Origin: Azadirachta indica
Taxonomy: Eukaryota > Streptophyta > Magnoliopsida > Sapindales > Meliaceae
DNA: 64,000 nt
Direction: 5' to 3'
Assembly: GCA_022749755.1 (NCBI GenBank)
Contig: CM040441.1
Span: 24,123,603 to 24,187,602 of the forward strand
Part shown: positions 22,778-34,502 of the stretch, in pieces
Numbering within the stretch: the stretch's first letter is position 1
Layout: each line of letters begins with the position of its first letter
The notes under the pieces: model-generated
The model's database searches: none
The model's input: the letters and a program-made list of their open reading frames with translations, nothing else
Told to the model about the DNA's origin: nothing
Position numbers and translations under genes: made by a program

Positions 22778-24175
22778 CTAGTAGCAATGTTTTGCAATCT
22801 CGTCAACAAAATTTTTAATATTTTTATTGGAAGACCCACCTTCCATGGCAGCTTCTCTTGCTAATTCCTTCCATTTCCTGGCGTTACTTCTCATTTCGAT
22901 CCCTCTTTCTTCATCTCCCATTACCAATTCCAAGCACCTCTTAATCTCATCGGCTTCAACAATTCTGTCTTTGTTGAAATTACTCACTCTCACTCCTGTC
23001 GTCCACACGTCTGCAAACAGCTTTGCATTTGTCCATTGATCAGTCCATTGCGGAAACGCCACCAGTGGAACCCCAGAAGTTAAGCTTTCCAACGTTGAAT
23101 TCCAGCCGCAGTGTGTAACAAAGCATCCAACTGATGGATGAGACAATACCTCCACTTGTGAACACCATGGAACTATTTTTCCTTGTCGTTCTAGCTCTTC
23201 TTTGCAACACAGTTTATCTTCTTCTCTCTCTTTCTCTTCACCTGGGTTTTCCCTTATGACCCACAAGAATGGACGTCCTGAATCTAGTAGACCCCATGCT
23301 ATTTCCTCCATTTGTGGCTTCGACAACACAGAAATGCTTCCAAACGATACGTAAATCACTGATGATTTAGGCTTTGAGCTGAGCCATTCGATGTAATCCT
23401 TAGAACTATTGAAAAGATCTCCCCCGAAGGAAGTATCCGATGGATCTTTTCCATCTAAAAAAGCAGATGGAATCAAGGGTCCAATGCCGACCAAATTATA
23501 CTTTTCAACAGCCTTCAAGGCCTCTGGTTCCAATGCATCAAAGGTGTTGACAAGTACTTTCGGTTTGGTTTGTTCATCAAGAATCTCCATTTGCTCTTCA
23601 AGTGACGGCAGGGCAAATTCATATTCATTCGAAGGAATGAAAAACGAGGGAAGATCACGGCTTGCTAGCTCCGGCAATCCTGGAAACTTAAACAAAAAGG
23701 AAGGATCATCGACGTTGTTTCTGATAAAATCTCCATAGCCACTGAAGTAATAGTAGTAGATATCAAAAATGGTTGCTGGCTGAGTCCAAAGAAGTACGCT
23801 AGGAATTTCGGCAGCAGCAGCCACCTTTCCCACCCAAGGTAAGAGTACTGAGTAAACAACGCATGTAAACCGCTTGCCTTCATTGGCACTGGTGAGAATC
23901 AACTCAGATAGAGTCTTCGAGCCAAGACGTTTAAGCTCAGCCATATAATGCTGAATATCGTCGCCTGGTTTGAAGCCATGCTGATAGGTATCTGTCAAGG
24001 CAGCGAAGGACAAGCCGTCGGGTACAGACGTTGTGTTCATACGTTGGACGGCGAACTTGCTGGTGGCGTAGGTCACAGAGACGCCATTAGCAATAAGCCT
24101 CTTGGAGAATTGAAGAGTAGGGTTTATGTGACCTTGTCCTGGATATGTTACCAGGAGGACGTGAGGTTTCGCCAT
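22778..24175 (-). CDS. UDP-glycosyltransferase, UGT75-like (copy C)
   Basis: Intact 465-residue single-exon member of the array. Catalytic-His motif GQGH at H16, PSPG box W337-Q380 with HCGWNS and terminal Gln, pointing to UDP-glucose as donor. It is the most divergent intact copy in the N-terminal acceptor half: TDTYQHGF where B has SDGYDDGF, and WTQPATIF for WNQSATLF. The PSPG-following helix has FADVWTTGVRVSNFNKDR, one residue longer than B and D. These are places where acceptor preference usually varies, so a shifted substrate range is plausible but not shown. The start agrees with B and D. The TATA region is AT-substituted (TTTAAATA). Confidence 0.95.
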   Translation of the reverse strand: MAKPHVLLVTYPGQGHINPTLQFSKRLIANGVSVTYATSKFAVQRMNTTSVPDGLSFAALTDTYQHGFKPGDDIQHYMAELKRLGSKTLSELILTSANEGKRFTCVVYSVLLPWVGKVAAAAEIPSVLLWTQPATIFDIYYYYFSGYGDFIRNNVDDPSFLFKFPGLPELASRDLPSFFIPSNEYEFALPSLEEQMEILDEQTKPKVLVNTFDALEPEALKAVEKYNLVGIGPLIPSAFLDGKDPSDTSFGGDLFNSSKDYIEWLSSKPKSSVIYVSFGSISVLSKPQMEEIAWGLLDSGRPFLWVIRENPGEEKEREEDKLCCKEELERQGKIVPWCSQVEVLSHPSVGCFVTHCGWNSTLESLTSGVPLVAFPQWTDQWTNAKLFADVWTTGVRVSNFNKDRIVEADEIKRCLELVMGDEERGIEMRSNARKWKELAREAAMEGGSSNKNIKNFVDEIAKHCY

Positions 24176-24254
24176 AGCTATTGCGACCTAATTGGAGAAT
24201 GAAAATTTAATTAAGTCTTGTGGGTTTGAGGCTTGAAGGATGAACGCCAATGGG

Positions 24255-24266
24255 CTTATTTAAAAG
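24255..24266 (-). promoter_or_regulatory. TATA-like element of copy C
   Basis: CTTTTAAATAAG on the minus strand, at the place of the TATATAAA box of copy B, about 80 bp from the start codon. It is a weaker match to the TATA consensus. Confidence 0.45.
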
Positions 24267-24406
24267 AAAAAAAATTAAATGATAAAAGATAAAGCTTAGA
24301 AATGTTTAAGTTTGAGATGATCATTTAATTTAGTAATTTGATTCGAGGACGTCTGTTATTCCTCGTAAAATTCACATGGCGGCTGTCCCCAGCAAGCAAA
24401 ATGTGT

Positions 24407-24424
24407 ATTGATTACTACTATCGA
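24407..24424 (-). promoter_or_regulatory. conserved upstream block of copy C
   Basis: Identical over 18 bp to the block upstream of copy B; 232 bp from the start codon. Confidence 0.45.
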
Positions 24425-24560
24425 GTTCAGTTCATGATTCGATAATGACATGTTTGTCATTTACTCCTAATAACATAATCAAGGATGAGAATTTGAGTCT
24501 CCACGTCATTACTTTATACAAATCTGATGTAAATATATAAATAAATTAATATGATGGAAT

Positions 24561-24898
24561 CATAACAAGATTTAATTTAAGCTTCCCAAATAGACAAAAT
24601 TTGAGAGACAAATTCTGGCAGAACTGTATATAAAAACTGTTCAAGATTTGGAATTAATGCCAACAAATCATGCTTTTAGTTTTTTGGTAAGATTAATAAA
24701 ATAAAGCACGCGTTGTAAAGTAAAGTTAATTAACTTTGTAAAAAATGAAAAAAAAAGAAAATTATATTGGTTGGATTTAGCTGGGCCACCCGCTAATTGG
24801 TCCCAAATAAGTCCAAAATGCCAGAGAGCTTTGCCTAAAGCATACTAGTACCGTGGTTATTTTTAAAGGGAATTAACAGCAAATGAAAATTAAAATGA
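24561..24898. other. spacer, no gene seen
   Basis: Noncoding, with a slightly GC-richer patch at 24775-24860. Nothing recognised. Confidence 0.45.
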
Positions 24899-26066
24899 AA
24901 GATTTTAACGCATAACATTTAAGATTTTAATATTTAGATAAAAAATTTAAGGAAAAGTATACTTACTTCTCCTAAATTATTAGTTGATCATCTAATTTTA
25001 TTTATATGATTATAATACCTTTAATTGTTTCAAAGTAAAATATAAAAAAATTTAATTTGTAGATAATTGAAAATAATTTTAATTTATATTTATTTAAAAA
25101 TTAAAAATTTAATTAATGACAATTTAATTTACGATTTTAATACTTAAATGAAAATTTTAAGAAAAGACGCTTACCTCTCTTAGACCGTTAATTGACCTTA
25201 TATTTTCACTTAAAATGACTATAATACCCTTAATTGCTTCAAAATAAAGTTTAACAAACTCAATTTTAATTTATTTAATGTTCAAAAAATCAAAATAATT
25301 AAAATTTTGATTAATAACAATTATAATTTATAGTCATCTAATATTCATTTAAATTAAAATTTTATTTAATGATATTTTAAATTAGCAATTTAGTTATGTT
25401 GATATTTTTTCTAATTTTCTGTGATTGCGTAATTTCATCAAATTTTTTGTGTAAACCTAAAAGTTTATATTTACTTTACGAATCATAAGATTGATATTGA
25501 AGTGTGGATTTAATATGAATATGTATGACATAAATCTTGTATTAAAATATTTTTTATAAGAAGAGTGGGATTAATAAACCTATAAAATTATTTAGTGAAA
25601 TAAAAAATATATATAGTTTATTGTTGGAGAATTTACAAAAGAGGGAAGTAAGAAAGGCGGCCACTTTGCATATTAGGATTTGAGATTTGGATAAATATGA
25701 TTTACAAATGAAAATTAAATTTCTATTTTGAATAAATATTAAATAAATGTAAACTAAAATTATCAAGTTAAATTATCATTAATTAAATTCTTAATTTCAA
25801 TAAATATTAAATACACGTAAACTAAAATTGTTAAATTAAATTATCATTAATTAAATTTTTATTTTTTAAATAAATATAAATTAAAATTATTTTTGATTAC
25901 ATATACATTAAATTTCTTATGCTTTATTTTGAAGTAATTAAGGGTATTATACTCATACAAATAAACTTGGATGGTGAACTAATGGTTCAGGGGAGGTACC
26001 TTTCCCTAAACCTTTCATTTAAGTGCTAAAATCTTAAACCTGAAGGGAGGTATGTGTTAAAATTTC
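24899..26066. mobile_element. terminal-inverted-repeat element with an extra internal copy of its left end
   Basis: The left end (AAGATTTTAACGCATAAC and about 160 bp after it) matches the reverse complement of the right end (GAAATTTTAACACATACC onward). Shared blocks include TTAAGATTTTA, ATTAGTTGATC versus ATTAGTTCACC, and GTATAATACCCTTAATTACTT. A third copy of the left end lies in direct orientation at about 25125-25270. Candidate 9-bp target duplication: TTAAAATGA / TTAAAATAA (one mismatch, overlapping the left end). No coding sequence inside. Likely Mutator-type. Confidence 0.65.
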
Positions 26067-26230
26067 TTAAAATAAATTAATAAAAAAAAAAAGAAAGATG
26101 GTCATAGTGACTCGTTTACAGAAAGCATCGACGACACAGAGACGAAGAATCAGACAAGTTGGGAAGCAAAGATCGTGGTGAGTGGCGATAGCTCCGCACA
26201 TGGCCGTCAGGAAGGCCCCAGTTATAGAGG

Positions 26231-27353
26231 CGAAATATCCAATTCCCCCCTAATATTTTGCCCAATATCCCAATTACCCCTAGTATTTAAAAAATACTTC
26301 ATCACATCCCTAATATTTGAAAAATACTCCATCACCCCCTCACCTTTATATATCTTTTCAGTTTTGCCCTTCAGCTATTTAAATAATTTACACATGAACC
26401 AAACCAGTGGTTTGAACAATAATCAGACCATTTTTTTTTTAAATTGCAAAATTATGTGTTCTTAATGAGGGATCGAATTTGGGAATTACATGAAACATGG
26501 CAATACCCTTACTACTGCACTATCTTAATTTTTGTTAATAGTTTACTTCAATCTTTAATAAATAAGCATTTCCTTAAGAATAAAAATTGTTTTAAATAAT
26601 ATAAAATATTTTTTATAATTTAAAAATATTTATTTTATAATCATTAAAATTTTAAAATATTTTATATTTAAAATTATTATTATCATTAATAATGACTTCA
26701 AAAAATTTTATTTTATAGTAATTGTTATTTTAATATATATATATATATGTTATATAATATAATAATTTATTATTGAAGTTAATAATAGTAATAATTTTAA
26801 ATTTAAATTAAAATAATGATAAAATTATTTTATATGGATAATAATTTTATTATATATAATTAGTTTGAAGTGATTAATATTAACGATAATAATAACTTTA
26901 AATTCAAAATATTTTAAAATTTTAATGATCACAAAATTATTTTTAAATTATTAAATCTTTTATATTAGTTAAAACAATTTTTATTCTTAATAGTTATTAT
27001 ATATATGTTTAGAAATGCTTATTTATTAAGAATTGAACAAACTACAAATAAAAATTAATATAGTATGGTGGTAAATGTATTACCATGTTAAATGGAATTC
27101 CCAATTCGATCCCCGTTAAGAAAACATAACTTTGCAATTTTTTCAAGAAAAGGGCCCGATTACTGTTCAAAGCCACTGGCTCGATTTATGTGTACATGAT
27201 TGAAATAACGGAAGGATAAAACCAAAAAGATATAAAGATGAGGGGGTGATGAAGTATTTTTTAAATATTAGAGGCGTAATGAGGTATGTTTTAAATATTA
27301 AGAGAAAACTAGGATATTGAACCAAATATTAAGGGGAATAGGGCATTTTTCTC
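26231..27353. mobile_element. long foldback (inverted-repeat) element, about 1.1 kb
   Basis: Two arms of about 470-490 bp (26231-26700 and 26870-27353) are inverted copies around a spacer of about 170 bp of AT-rich DNA. Matching blocks, left arm versus reverse complement of right arm: AATACTTCATCACATCCC / AATACTTCATCACCCCC; CATCACCCCCTCACC / CATCACCCCCTCATC; CAGTGGTTTGAACAATAATC / CAGTGGCTTTGAACAGTAATC; GAGGGATCGAATTTGGGAATT / GGGGATCGAATTGGGAATT; ATTAAAATTTTAAAATATTTT in both. The outer ends have the CCCC-rich style of the other Mutator-type elements here. A transcript through it would form a long hairpin. Confidence 0.82.
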
Positions 27354-29224
27354 AAATATAAATTATAAAAAAAAATTTTGCATTGGCGGACCGTGGTATT
27401 CAGAAATTTTGTTAGACCAGGTAAGGCCTAAGTGGTTGCATGCTTGTTGCTTGCATGGTGGACCTAGCATAGCATAACCATAACCATGAGCATAGCATAG
27501 CATGTGTATTTTGTAGTCTAATATACCAGTGTGCCTTCAAATACGTATGCTCGAATATACGACCAATAAAAAATTTGACACATGCTCGAATAAAGAAACC
27601 CTGCAACAGAATAAATTTGTATTCCTTCTGAATTATAAATAATAAGAACTCACAACATCCTTTAAATCTCATTTGTTAGTTTGAGAGTCGTGATTTTATA
27701 ATTTTTGAAAATTAGGCTAGGTTAATTAGAGAGAACCATTACTACTACTAACACTGCCTTTTATGACATTAAACATGAGACTCAAATTATAAGTTTACAA
27801 TATATTGAGATTGAGGTAGTCACAATAATAATATAAAGAAACAAAAATAATAAGGTAAGCCGCAACTAGTGGTGTCAAATAGGTCGTGTTAGGTGGGCAC
27901 AGCCCACGAAAATTAAGCCTATGCGAACTCATGTGTCAGACTAACATAAACACACACAATAAGTATGCTAGGTGGGCCTAACGTTTTACAGAAAGGCAAC
28001 TTGGCATGGCCTATAAAGCCTGACTTATGCAAATTGTGTTGAGTGGGGATGTGCTTCATCCAACCCGTGGGCCATAATAGACTAGTCCAATAATTACTAA
28101 TTTTCTTAAATAGTATAAAATTGTGTAAATAATAAAATTAATAGTGTAAATTTGTAAATACTAAATTACTATTATTAATAAAATTTATTTTATTGCTCTC
28201 TATATTTTAAAGTTTGAAAATTAATTTAAATCAAATAAAAATTATCGAATAATAAATTATTATTAGATTAAAATAACAATAAACTAAACAAGTTAAAAAA
28301 AATAATAATATTTTTATAAATTATAAATTTACAACATTCATTATTTATTTATTAATTCAAAATTTCACATAATGATATTAATTTACAATAATGAACAATT
28401 AAATTTATACTAGAATATTATTATTAATTACATTTTGATTATAACTTAAATAGGTGTTATAAATACTCATACACGTACAATTAGAAATACATAATATGAT
28501 GATCAGTCATATTTAGTTATAGTTAACATAACATAAAGACATTAACAAATGTAATTAACTAAGTAGATTTTCAAAAATTTGTTCGAGTAGTCATTGAATA
28601 ATAAATTAATTTTATTAGTAATTTGCATAAATTTTATTTTATTATTAATCGCAAATAAAATATAGTAATTTAATATTATATCTAAAAGTTAAACAAAATA
28701 TTATAATTTATAATAATGATTTATATGAGTAAAATTTTCCTTTTCAAGCATTCGAGCACAAAAAAAAAAAATCGTGAATCAATTATAGTCTTGTACTTCT
28801 AAATAAAGTGTTGTATGCGAAGTTGTATTAAAAAATTAATTTATGTATACAAGTTCTTGTTATAGTGTTTACTTTACATATTGCAACTTATTTTTTGAAT
28901 TTTTAATAAATAATATACATTTAACTAGATAAGCAATTAGTGAAAGTGAAGTAATGAATTAGTGAAGACATTTTCATTTTTCAATGAAAGATGGTCGTTT
29001 GGAAAGGGATGGCAAAGCAAAGCTCAAAATAAAAGTTCAATTTTCAATTTTCAAAAGCAAACAAATTAGCAAATTAGATTTAATATTTTTTATTAATCCA
29101 GACATAACAAACAGACTAACATTACAATATACAAACCGTACCTATTTTCTTAACTTTTTTCTTAATCTCTTTGACTCATTCTATTTCTCTCTATTATAAA
29201 ATACAAACAAATTACAAAGTTTAC
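27354..29224. other. AT-rich DNA with a possible hAT-like fragment at 27868-28090
   Basis: No gene recognised. The patch at 27868-28090 begins GTGGTGTCAAATAGGTCGTG and is rich in GGGCAC/GCCCA motifs, the wording of common plant hAT-type repeats, but a matching right end was not found. The rest is low-complexity AT-rich DNA, with a GCATAGCATA run at about 27464-27500. Confidence 0.4.
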
Positions 29225-30439
29225 GAACCCTAATATTTTTTGTCACGCTACTGTCAACAAAATCTAGGATACTATGACGCAAACAATTATCAGAAACTAA
29301 AGCTTCGTGCCCTCGCCCAGAGCACATATACCTAGCACTAGTATATTCTTCACAAAGGCTATGACATTATTTCCTAGCACATTCTCTACACTAATAGTCA
29401 AAGTCGACCCTATACGATATTTGCTGGTCAAGTCATGTTAATGGGCAAGTTAGCGCAATGGCTAGTTATGCTTGCGGAATTTGACATCACTTGCATAACT
29501 TGTAATGCAATTAAAGGGTAGGTAGTAATACATATGATAGCCGCTTTTTTCACAAAAAATAGATGTTAATCTTATAAAAGAAACACTTGGGGGTTTACTA
29601 GATAAGGCCTTTGTGCATGTCGTAGAAAACAGGTCATGGACATTATACTTTGATGACTTAGCAACATTAACAATTGGCGAAGTTGGCTTGGTAATAATCT
29701 ATATCGCTAGACAAAGTAATCTTTCTCCTTCAAGCTTCATTTCCCATGCACAAACAACATGGCAAAACACGAGGTAACAATTGTTGGCCTTTACATGGAT
29801 AATAATAGTAGGAGACTTTCTGCTAGTTATCCAACAAATTAAAGGGAATTCACCTACCATATAGGGCACTTGTCTGCCAATTATCGGAAAATTTTAAAGA
29901 AGTAATAATTGAGCATAGTAGCAAACATAACAATAAGTATGTTGATGCTTTGGCCACCTGGGGAACTAAAGCATAATTCAAGGGAGTGTTGCTGGTATTT
30001 TAATCTTGAGAAAAGAAAAACCTGTAGTTTGAACAAGCCCTGAGCTAAAAAACTACAGAAGCATATAACCTAATGATTGGAAATATCTTATATGGTAAGC
30101 ACTTCTATGACTAAATAAGGTGTCTATCTTGAGCAGATCAAAGATTATAACCTGATCGAAAAGGTCCTTTACAAAAAGATGTCGAGAAACATATTAGTCA
30201 AATGCATCTTCACAACACATAGCTACATCTACAGTTTAGTCATAACAAAGTACTTTTCCAAATAGCTAGAAGCAATTCCCCTAAAACAACCACCAGCTTT
30301 GTGGTGGCTAACTTCATGAAGGAATACATCATACGTTGATTCGAGGTGCCCTACAAGCTCATTATAGACAATAGCACACCCTTGATCAAGAAATAAGTAG
30401 AGGCGACCCACACCCACTATGTCAGCAACTTTCCCAAGA
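29225..30439 (+). mobile_element. Ty3/gypsy pol fragment (RNase H to integrase), degraded
   Basis: Across several frames the plus strand gives LALVYSSQRLRHYFLAHS-like sequence (about 29320-29400), LAQWLVMLAEFDIT (about 29450-29485), AIKGQVV, WTLYFDD and GEVGLVII (about 29640-29700), then a second RNase H tail (KYVDALATWGTKA) and an integrase core (EAIPLKQPPA, NFMKEYIIR, YKLIIDNSTPLIKK, about 30270-30395). This is the RNase H to integrase stretch of a gypsy polyprotein. It stops abruptly where the LTR-like repeat begins at 30440. Confidence 0.8.
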
Positions 30440-31753
30440 TGAAGCATATTCTATTATATTGAATTATAAAGTAAGAATTGAACTAAATAATCAATTTTGC
30501 GTAAGTTTCGTATAATAAGCATATCTTTTAATTCAAAACATCAATTGATACGATTTTTAGGCTGGACAAATATGAACTTATTACTTCACAACTTTGCAAG
30601 TCAAAACTTGGGGTAATTCAAGTAATTACTAATGCAAAATTAAGTTTTAACAAAACTCAAGTGTATTTTTAGACCAACCCAACATGTTTTCGTATTTAGG
30701 TCGTATCTCCCAAATTACGTACCCAAAAATTATAGATAGTCTAGAAAGCGTATAAAGAGCTCTTGTTTATGTTTTAACTTTCCCAAATTTCAATGAATTG
30801 ATTGTTAAAAAGGGCTATTATTCTAAAAGGGCGGTGGAAAAATGCAACTTGAATATTTTTGTTTATTTTTAATACAACTTACGTTATATAAAATCAATAA
30901 AGATAAAATATGGACCATTAAAAAAGTGTATCATATACCTATAACTTTGAAGAAGGTCATTTAACAAATTTTAGTAGTTTTGATAGTCAAAAATGTGTTG
31001 TAAGTTGGTAGAACGTAATTAATTAAAAGTTGACAAATTATATTCACACATATGAAGTATTTTAGTTTTTATCTATATAAAGGAAGATGTAAAAGTTTGT
31101 AACAACTCTTTTTTTTGTGATTATTTTCTCTCCTTTTGTAATTTAGGCTTTAATTACATAATGTTTTTTTAAGTTCGTAATTAGGGTTAAGAGTGAAGTT
31201 TTATTGATTTTATAATATTATTTTTTTATTATTGTAAGTTGTATTTCAATGCAAAATCTTTTTAATTGAATAAATTCTATTTCTTAAAAGTGTTTTTATT
31301 TGTTAGAAAACTTGATTCATTATTAACAAAAATTATATTGAATGCTTGCACATTTTTTATAAATCAAGAATAAGGTATGATATAATTTGCACAAATAAAT
31401 TGAATAATTAATCTTTTATTTTGTTAGCTTTTTTTCAAATAAGTATTGTAATATATTTAAATATATTTATCTTCTGATTGAGATCATCTCTTAAGTGATT
31501 CTTAATTGAGTAAAAGAATTGATTAAAAAATAATTTTTATAATTATCAACAAAATAAATTTCTAATGCCTTAATAGTTAATAATATTAAATTTATATTCA
31601 ACAATCAACAAATCAACTTTACTTGCATAATATTTAGACCATTGGATTTACGGATATTATATAATGTATTTCCTATAGATCAATACTCAGACTTTCGAAC
31701 TTTTATTACTTGAGACAACTTATAATTGGGAATTATAACCTTAAGTTGTAGCA
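30440..31753 (+). repeat. 1.3-kb direct repeat with TG...CA ends, LTR-like (left copy)
   Basis: Begins TGAAGCATATT and ends TTAAGTTGTAGCA. It is repeated at 33192-34502 in the same orientation over its whole length. A TATA-like CTATATAAAGGAAG lies at about 31073, fitting an LTR promoter in the plus direction. It directly follows a gypsy pol fragment in the same orientation. Confidence 0.85.
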
Positions 31754-33191
31754 ACCCCTATATCATTAGGAAGGCTTATGATAGCGGATACTAATTTCTT
31801 GCCACCATCGACATATAAATCTTATGAGATCCTGTCATATGGCTTAAGAGATACTACTAATAGTCTAGACAATACTATTTAGGGCTGCACTAACCTAAAA
31901 TCGAGTTAGCATCTCATATCTGCTAAAAAGGTATGCACTAAGCATCAATAAGGAATGTTTGTCAAATATTTCTCTCAATACATCAAAGGGAACTATTTTT
32001 ATAAAATCCTTTAATTTTTTAAGTATTTTCTTCGTTTTTCTTTTAAGTAGAGATCTTAGTAAGAATCTTTTCTTACTATAGCATTCCTTATAAGAACTTT
32101 ATAGATCAATTATTTTATAAAGCAGTTTCTTTTCCTTCAAAATATTACAAGGCCATTTCTTTTGAAAAAAAATATTATTTTGTTATTCTCTAAAATAACA
32201 AAAGAAAAGTAATACAAAAGGATCCTCAATTTTCAAAATACCTCTTAAAACAAAAAATCCTTATAAAAGTATACGCCCAAAGAACAATTGATGACAGTCA
32301 TGATACATTATCAAAATGTTATCATATAATGACTGACGTCAACCATAATGCATGATTGAAATGTTATTACCAACAATGGGCATAATATATGATTGAAAAT
32401 ATTTTGTACCTATAGTTAGCCATTTAGCCCAATAGATGCTCGATAACAGTCAGGGAGCCCTATGTAAGCATCTCCATATGAAGTATATGTGACCCTAAAC
32501 ACATAAAAGCTCTTCTATGGAGGAAGAACCTTTGTGGTATTAAAAGCAACGCACAATCTAACCACATGTATACGCATGCTGAAGCAAACCCATGTGGAAG
32601 CCTGAAGTGTTTATTTATATGGCGGAGGATGCCAAGACAAACGTAATATATGACTGGATGGTTTAAAGGGACTAGTCTTTAAGGAGTACCCATGCACGCC
32701 TAATATGGATAAAGTTCACTCATATGGAACATTATACGAGGAGCAGCTTTTGTATATATAGCGACAGAGGTTACTAAAAATTCTTGCTTACAAGTAGATG
32801 CTACCATGCTAACCACGTTACATGAAAGACGCCTATGATTAGGCTATAGATGCCTCTATAAAGTGATCGTTTATAACATGCCTTCTCCAAATTAAAGTTA
32901 AGAGAAGGATCAATGACAGATTGACAAAGTTCACCAAAAATGATTTACATTAGGTAAGCGATATAATCTAGCAAAAACTGTACCTTAAAGCCAACTTAGT
33001 GCATATCCAAACAAGTTTTCTTATAGGCCAACAACATGTCCAAGGTTATCTCTTTATAGTCCATATTTTGCACTCTCTTACAAAACGAAACCAATCATAG
33101 ATATGATTAGGTGATGAATGTTTAAAAGTGTAGATTTATTAAGAGAAATATTATGATTTACACTTAATAATGTCCTTCTATTCCCCAATAA
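31754..33191. mobile_element. interior between the paired LTR-like repeats, noncoding
   Basis: About 1.44 kb with no recognisable gag or pol. No clear primer-binding site after the left repeat and no purine tract before the right repeat could be made out. It could be the interior of a non-autonomous LTR element or scrambled DNA left by recombination. Confidence 0.5.
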
Positions 33192-34502
33192 TGAAGCATA
33201 TTTCTTTATATTGAATTGTAAAACATGAATTGGACTAAATAGTCGATTTTGCGCAGGTTTCATATAATGAGCATATCTTTCAATCCAAAACACCAATTGA
33301 TACGATTCTTGGACTGGACAAACATAAACTCATCATTTCACAACTTTGTAAGTCAAAAATTGGACCAGTTCGAGTAATTAATGGGACAAAATTTGGGCTT
33401 CAACAAAACTGAAGCACATCTTTGAACCAGCCCAACATACTTTTGTATTTAGGCCGTATCCTCCTAAATATATAACAAAAAATTATATAGTTGAGTGATC
33501 TAGAAAACTGAGAAACGGATCTAAATTATTTATGTTTTGCATTTTCTCAAATTTCAATAGGTCGGCTACCAAAAAGAGCTATCATTCTAGAAGGGCGGTG
33601 GAGAAATGTGACTTAAACATCTCTGATTATTTTCAACACAACTCACGTTCTAAAATAGTAATAAGGATGAGATATGGACCATTAGAAAGATAAGTCATCT
33701 ACCTACAACTTTGAAGAAGGCTGTTTTATGAAATTCGGTGGTTTTTATAACTAAAAATATGTTAGAAGTTAGTAGAGCGTGATTAATTGGAATTTAACAA
33801 ATTATGTTTACACATGTAAAATGTCTTTTGTTTTATCTATATAAAGGAAGATGTGGAAGTGAAGAGGGTGTTTAATTTTTTTACCATTTCCGTTTTCTTT
33901 TTGTGATTTGAACTTTAATTAAATAATGTCTTTATAAATTAGAAATTAGGGCTAAAGATATATTTTTGTTGATTTTATAGTATTGTTCTTTTATCATTCT
34001 AAGTTGTGCTCAATGTAAAATCTTTTCAATTGAGTGAATTATATTTTTTAAAAGTGTGTTGGTTTGTTAGGAGGCTTGATTCATTGTTAACAAAAGATAC
34101 ACTGAATGCTTGCTCATTTTCTACAAACCAAGAACAAGATATATTATATTTTTTACAAGTAAATTCAATGATTAATCTTTTATTTTATTACCTTTTCTTA
34201 AAAGAGGTATTGTGATGTATTTTAATATATTTATCTTTCGATTAAGATTATCTATTAAGTAATTCTTAATTGAGTTAAAAAAGATGAGTAAAGAATGATT
34301 TTTATAATTATCAACAAAATGAATCCCTAATATCCTAATAATTAATCATATTAAATTTACATTCAATAAGTAACAAATTCATTTTATTTTCATCATATTT
34401 GGACATTGGATTTGTGGATCTTATGTAAGGGACAGTTAAACTTCCAAATTTTATTACTTGAGACAACTTATATTTAGAAGTTACAACCTTTAAGTTGTAG
34501 CA
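33192..34502 (+). repeat. 1.3-kb direct repeat with TG...CA ends, LTR-like (right copy)
   Basis: Begins TGAAGCATATT and ends TTTAAGTTGTAGCA, with the TATA-like CTATATAAAGGAAG at about 33837. Length is almost the same as the left copy (1311 versus 1314 bp). The two have diverged by many substitutions and small indels, so the insertion is not recent. Confidence 0.85.

Larger units (their letters stand above)
22520..24560 (-). repeat. UGT duplication unit C
   Basis: The downstream flank (22520-22777) matches units A and D (AACATTCCAAATTCCAGTAG, ACTCAATCTTGAAACTTTTA). The promoter matches B and D to about 24540, with the 18-bp block at 24407-24424, then diverges. The conserved promoter is shorter than in B and D. 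Confidence 0.72.

Noticed and set aside
26175..26465. 96-codon frame starting before the foldback element
   Set aside because: It runs into the transposon arm; most of its length is inverted-repeat sequence.
30229..30447. 72-codon minus-strand frame
   Set aside because: Antisense of the gypsy integrase fragment, which explains the sequence.
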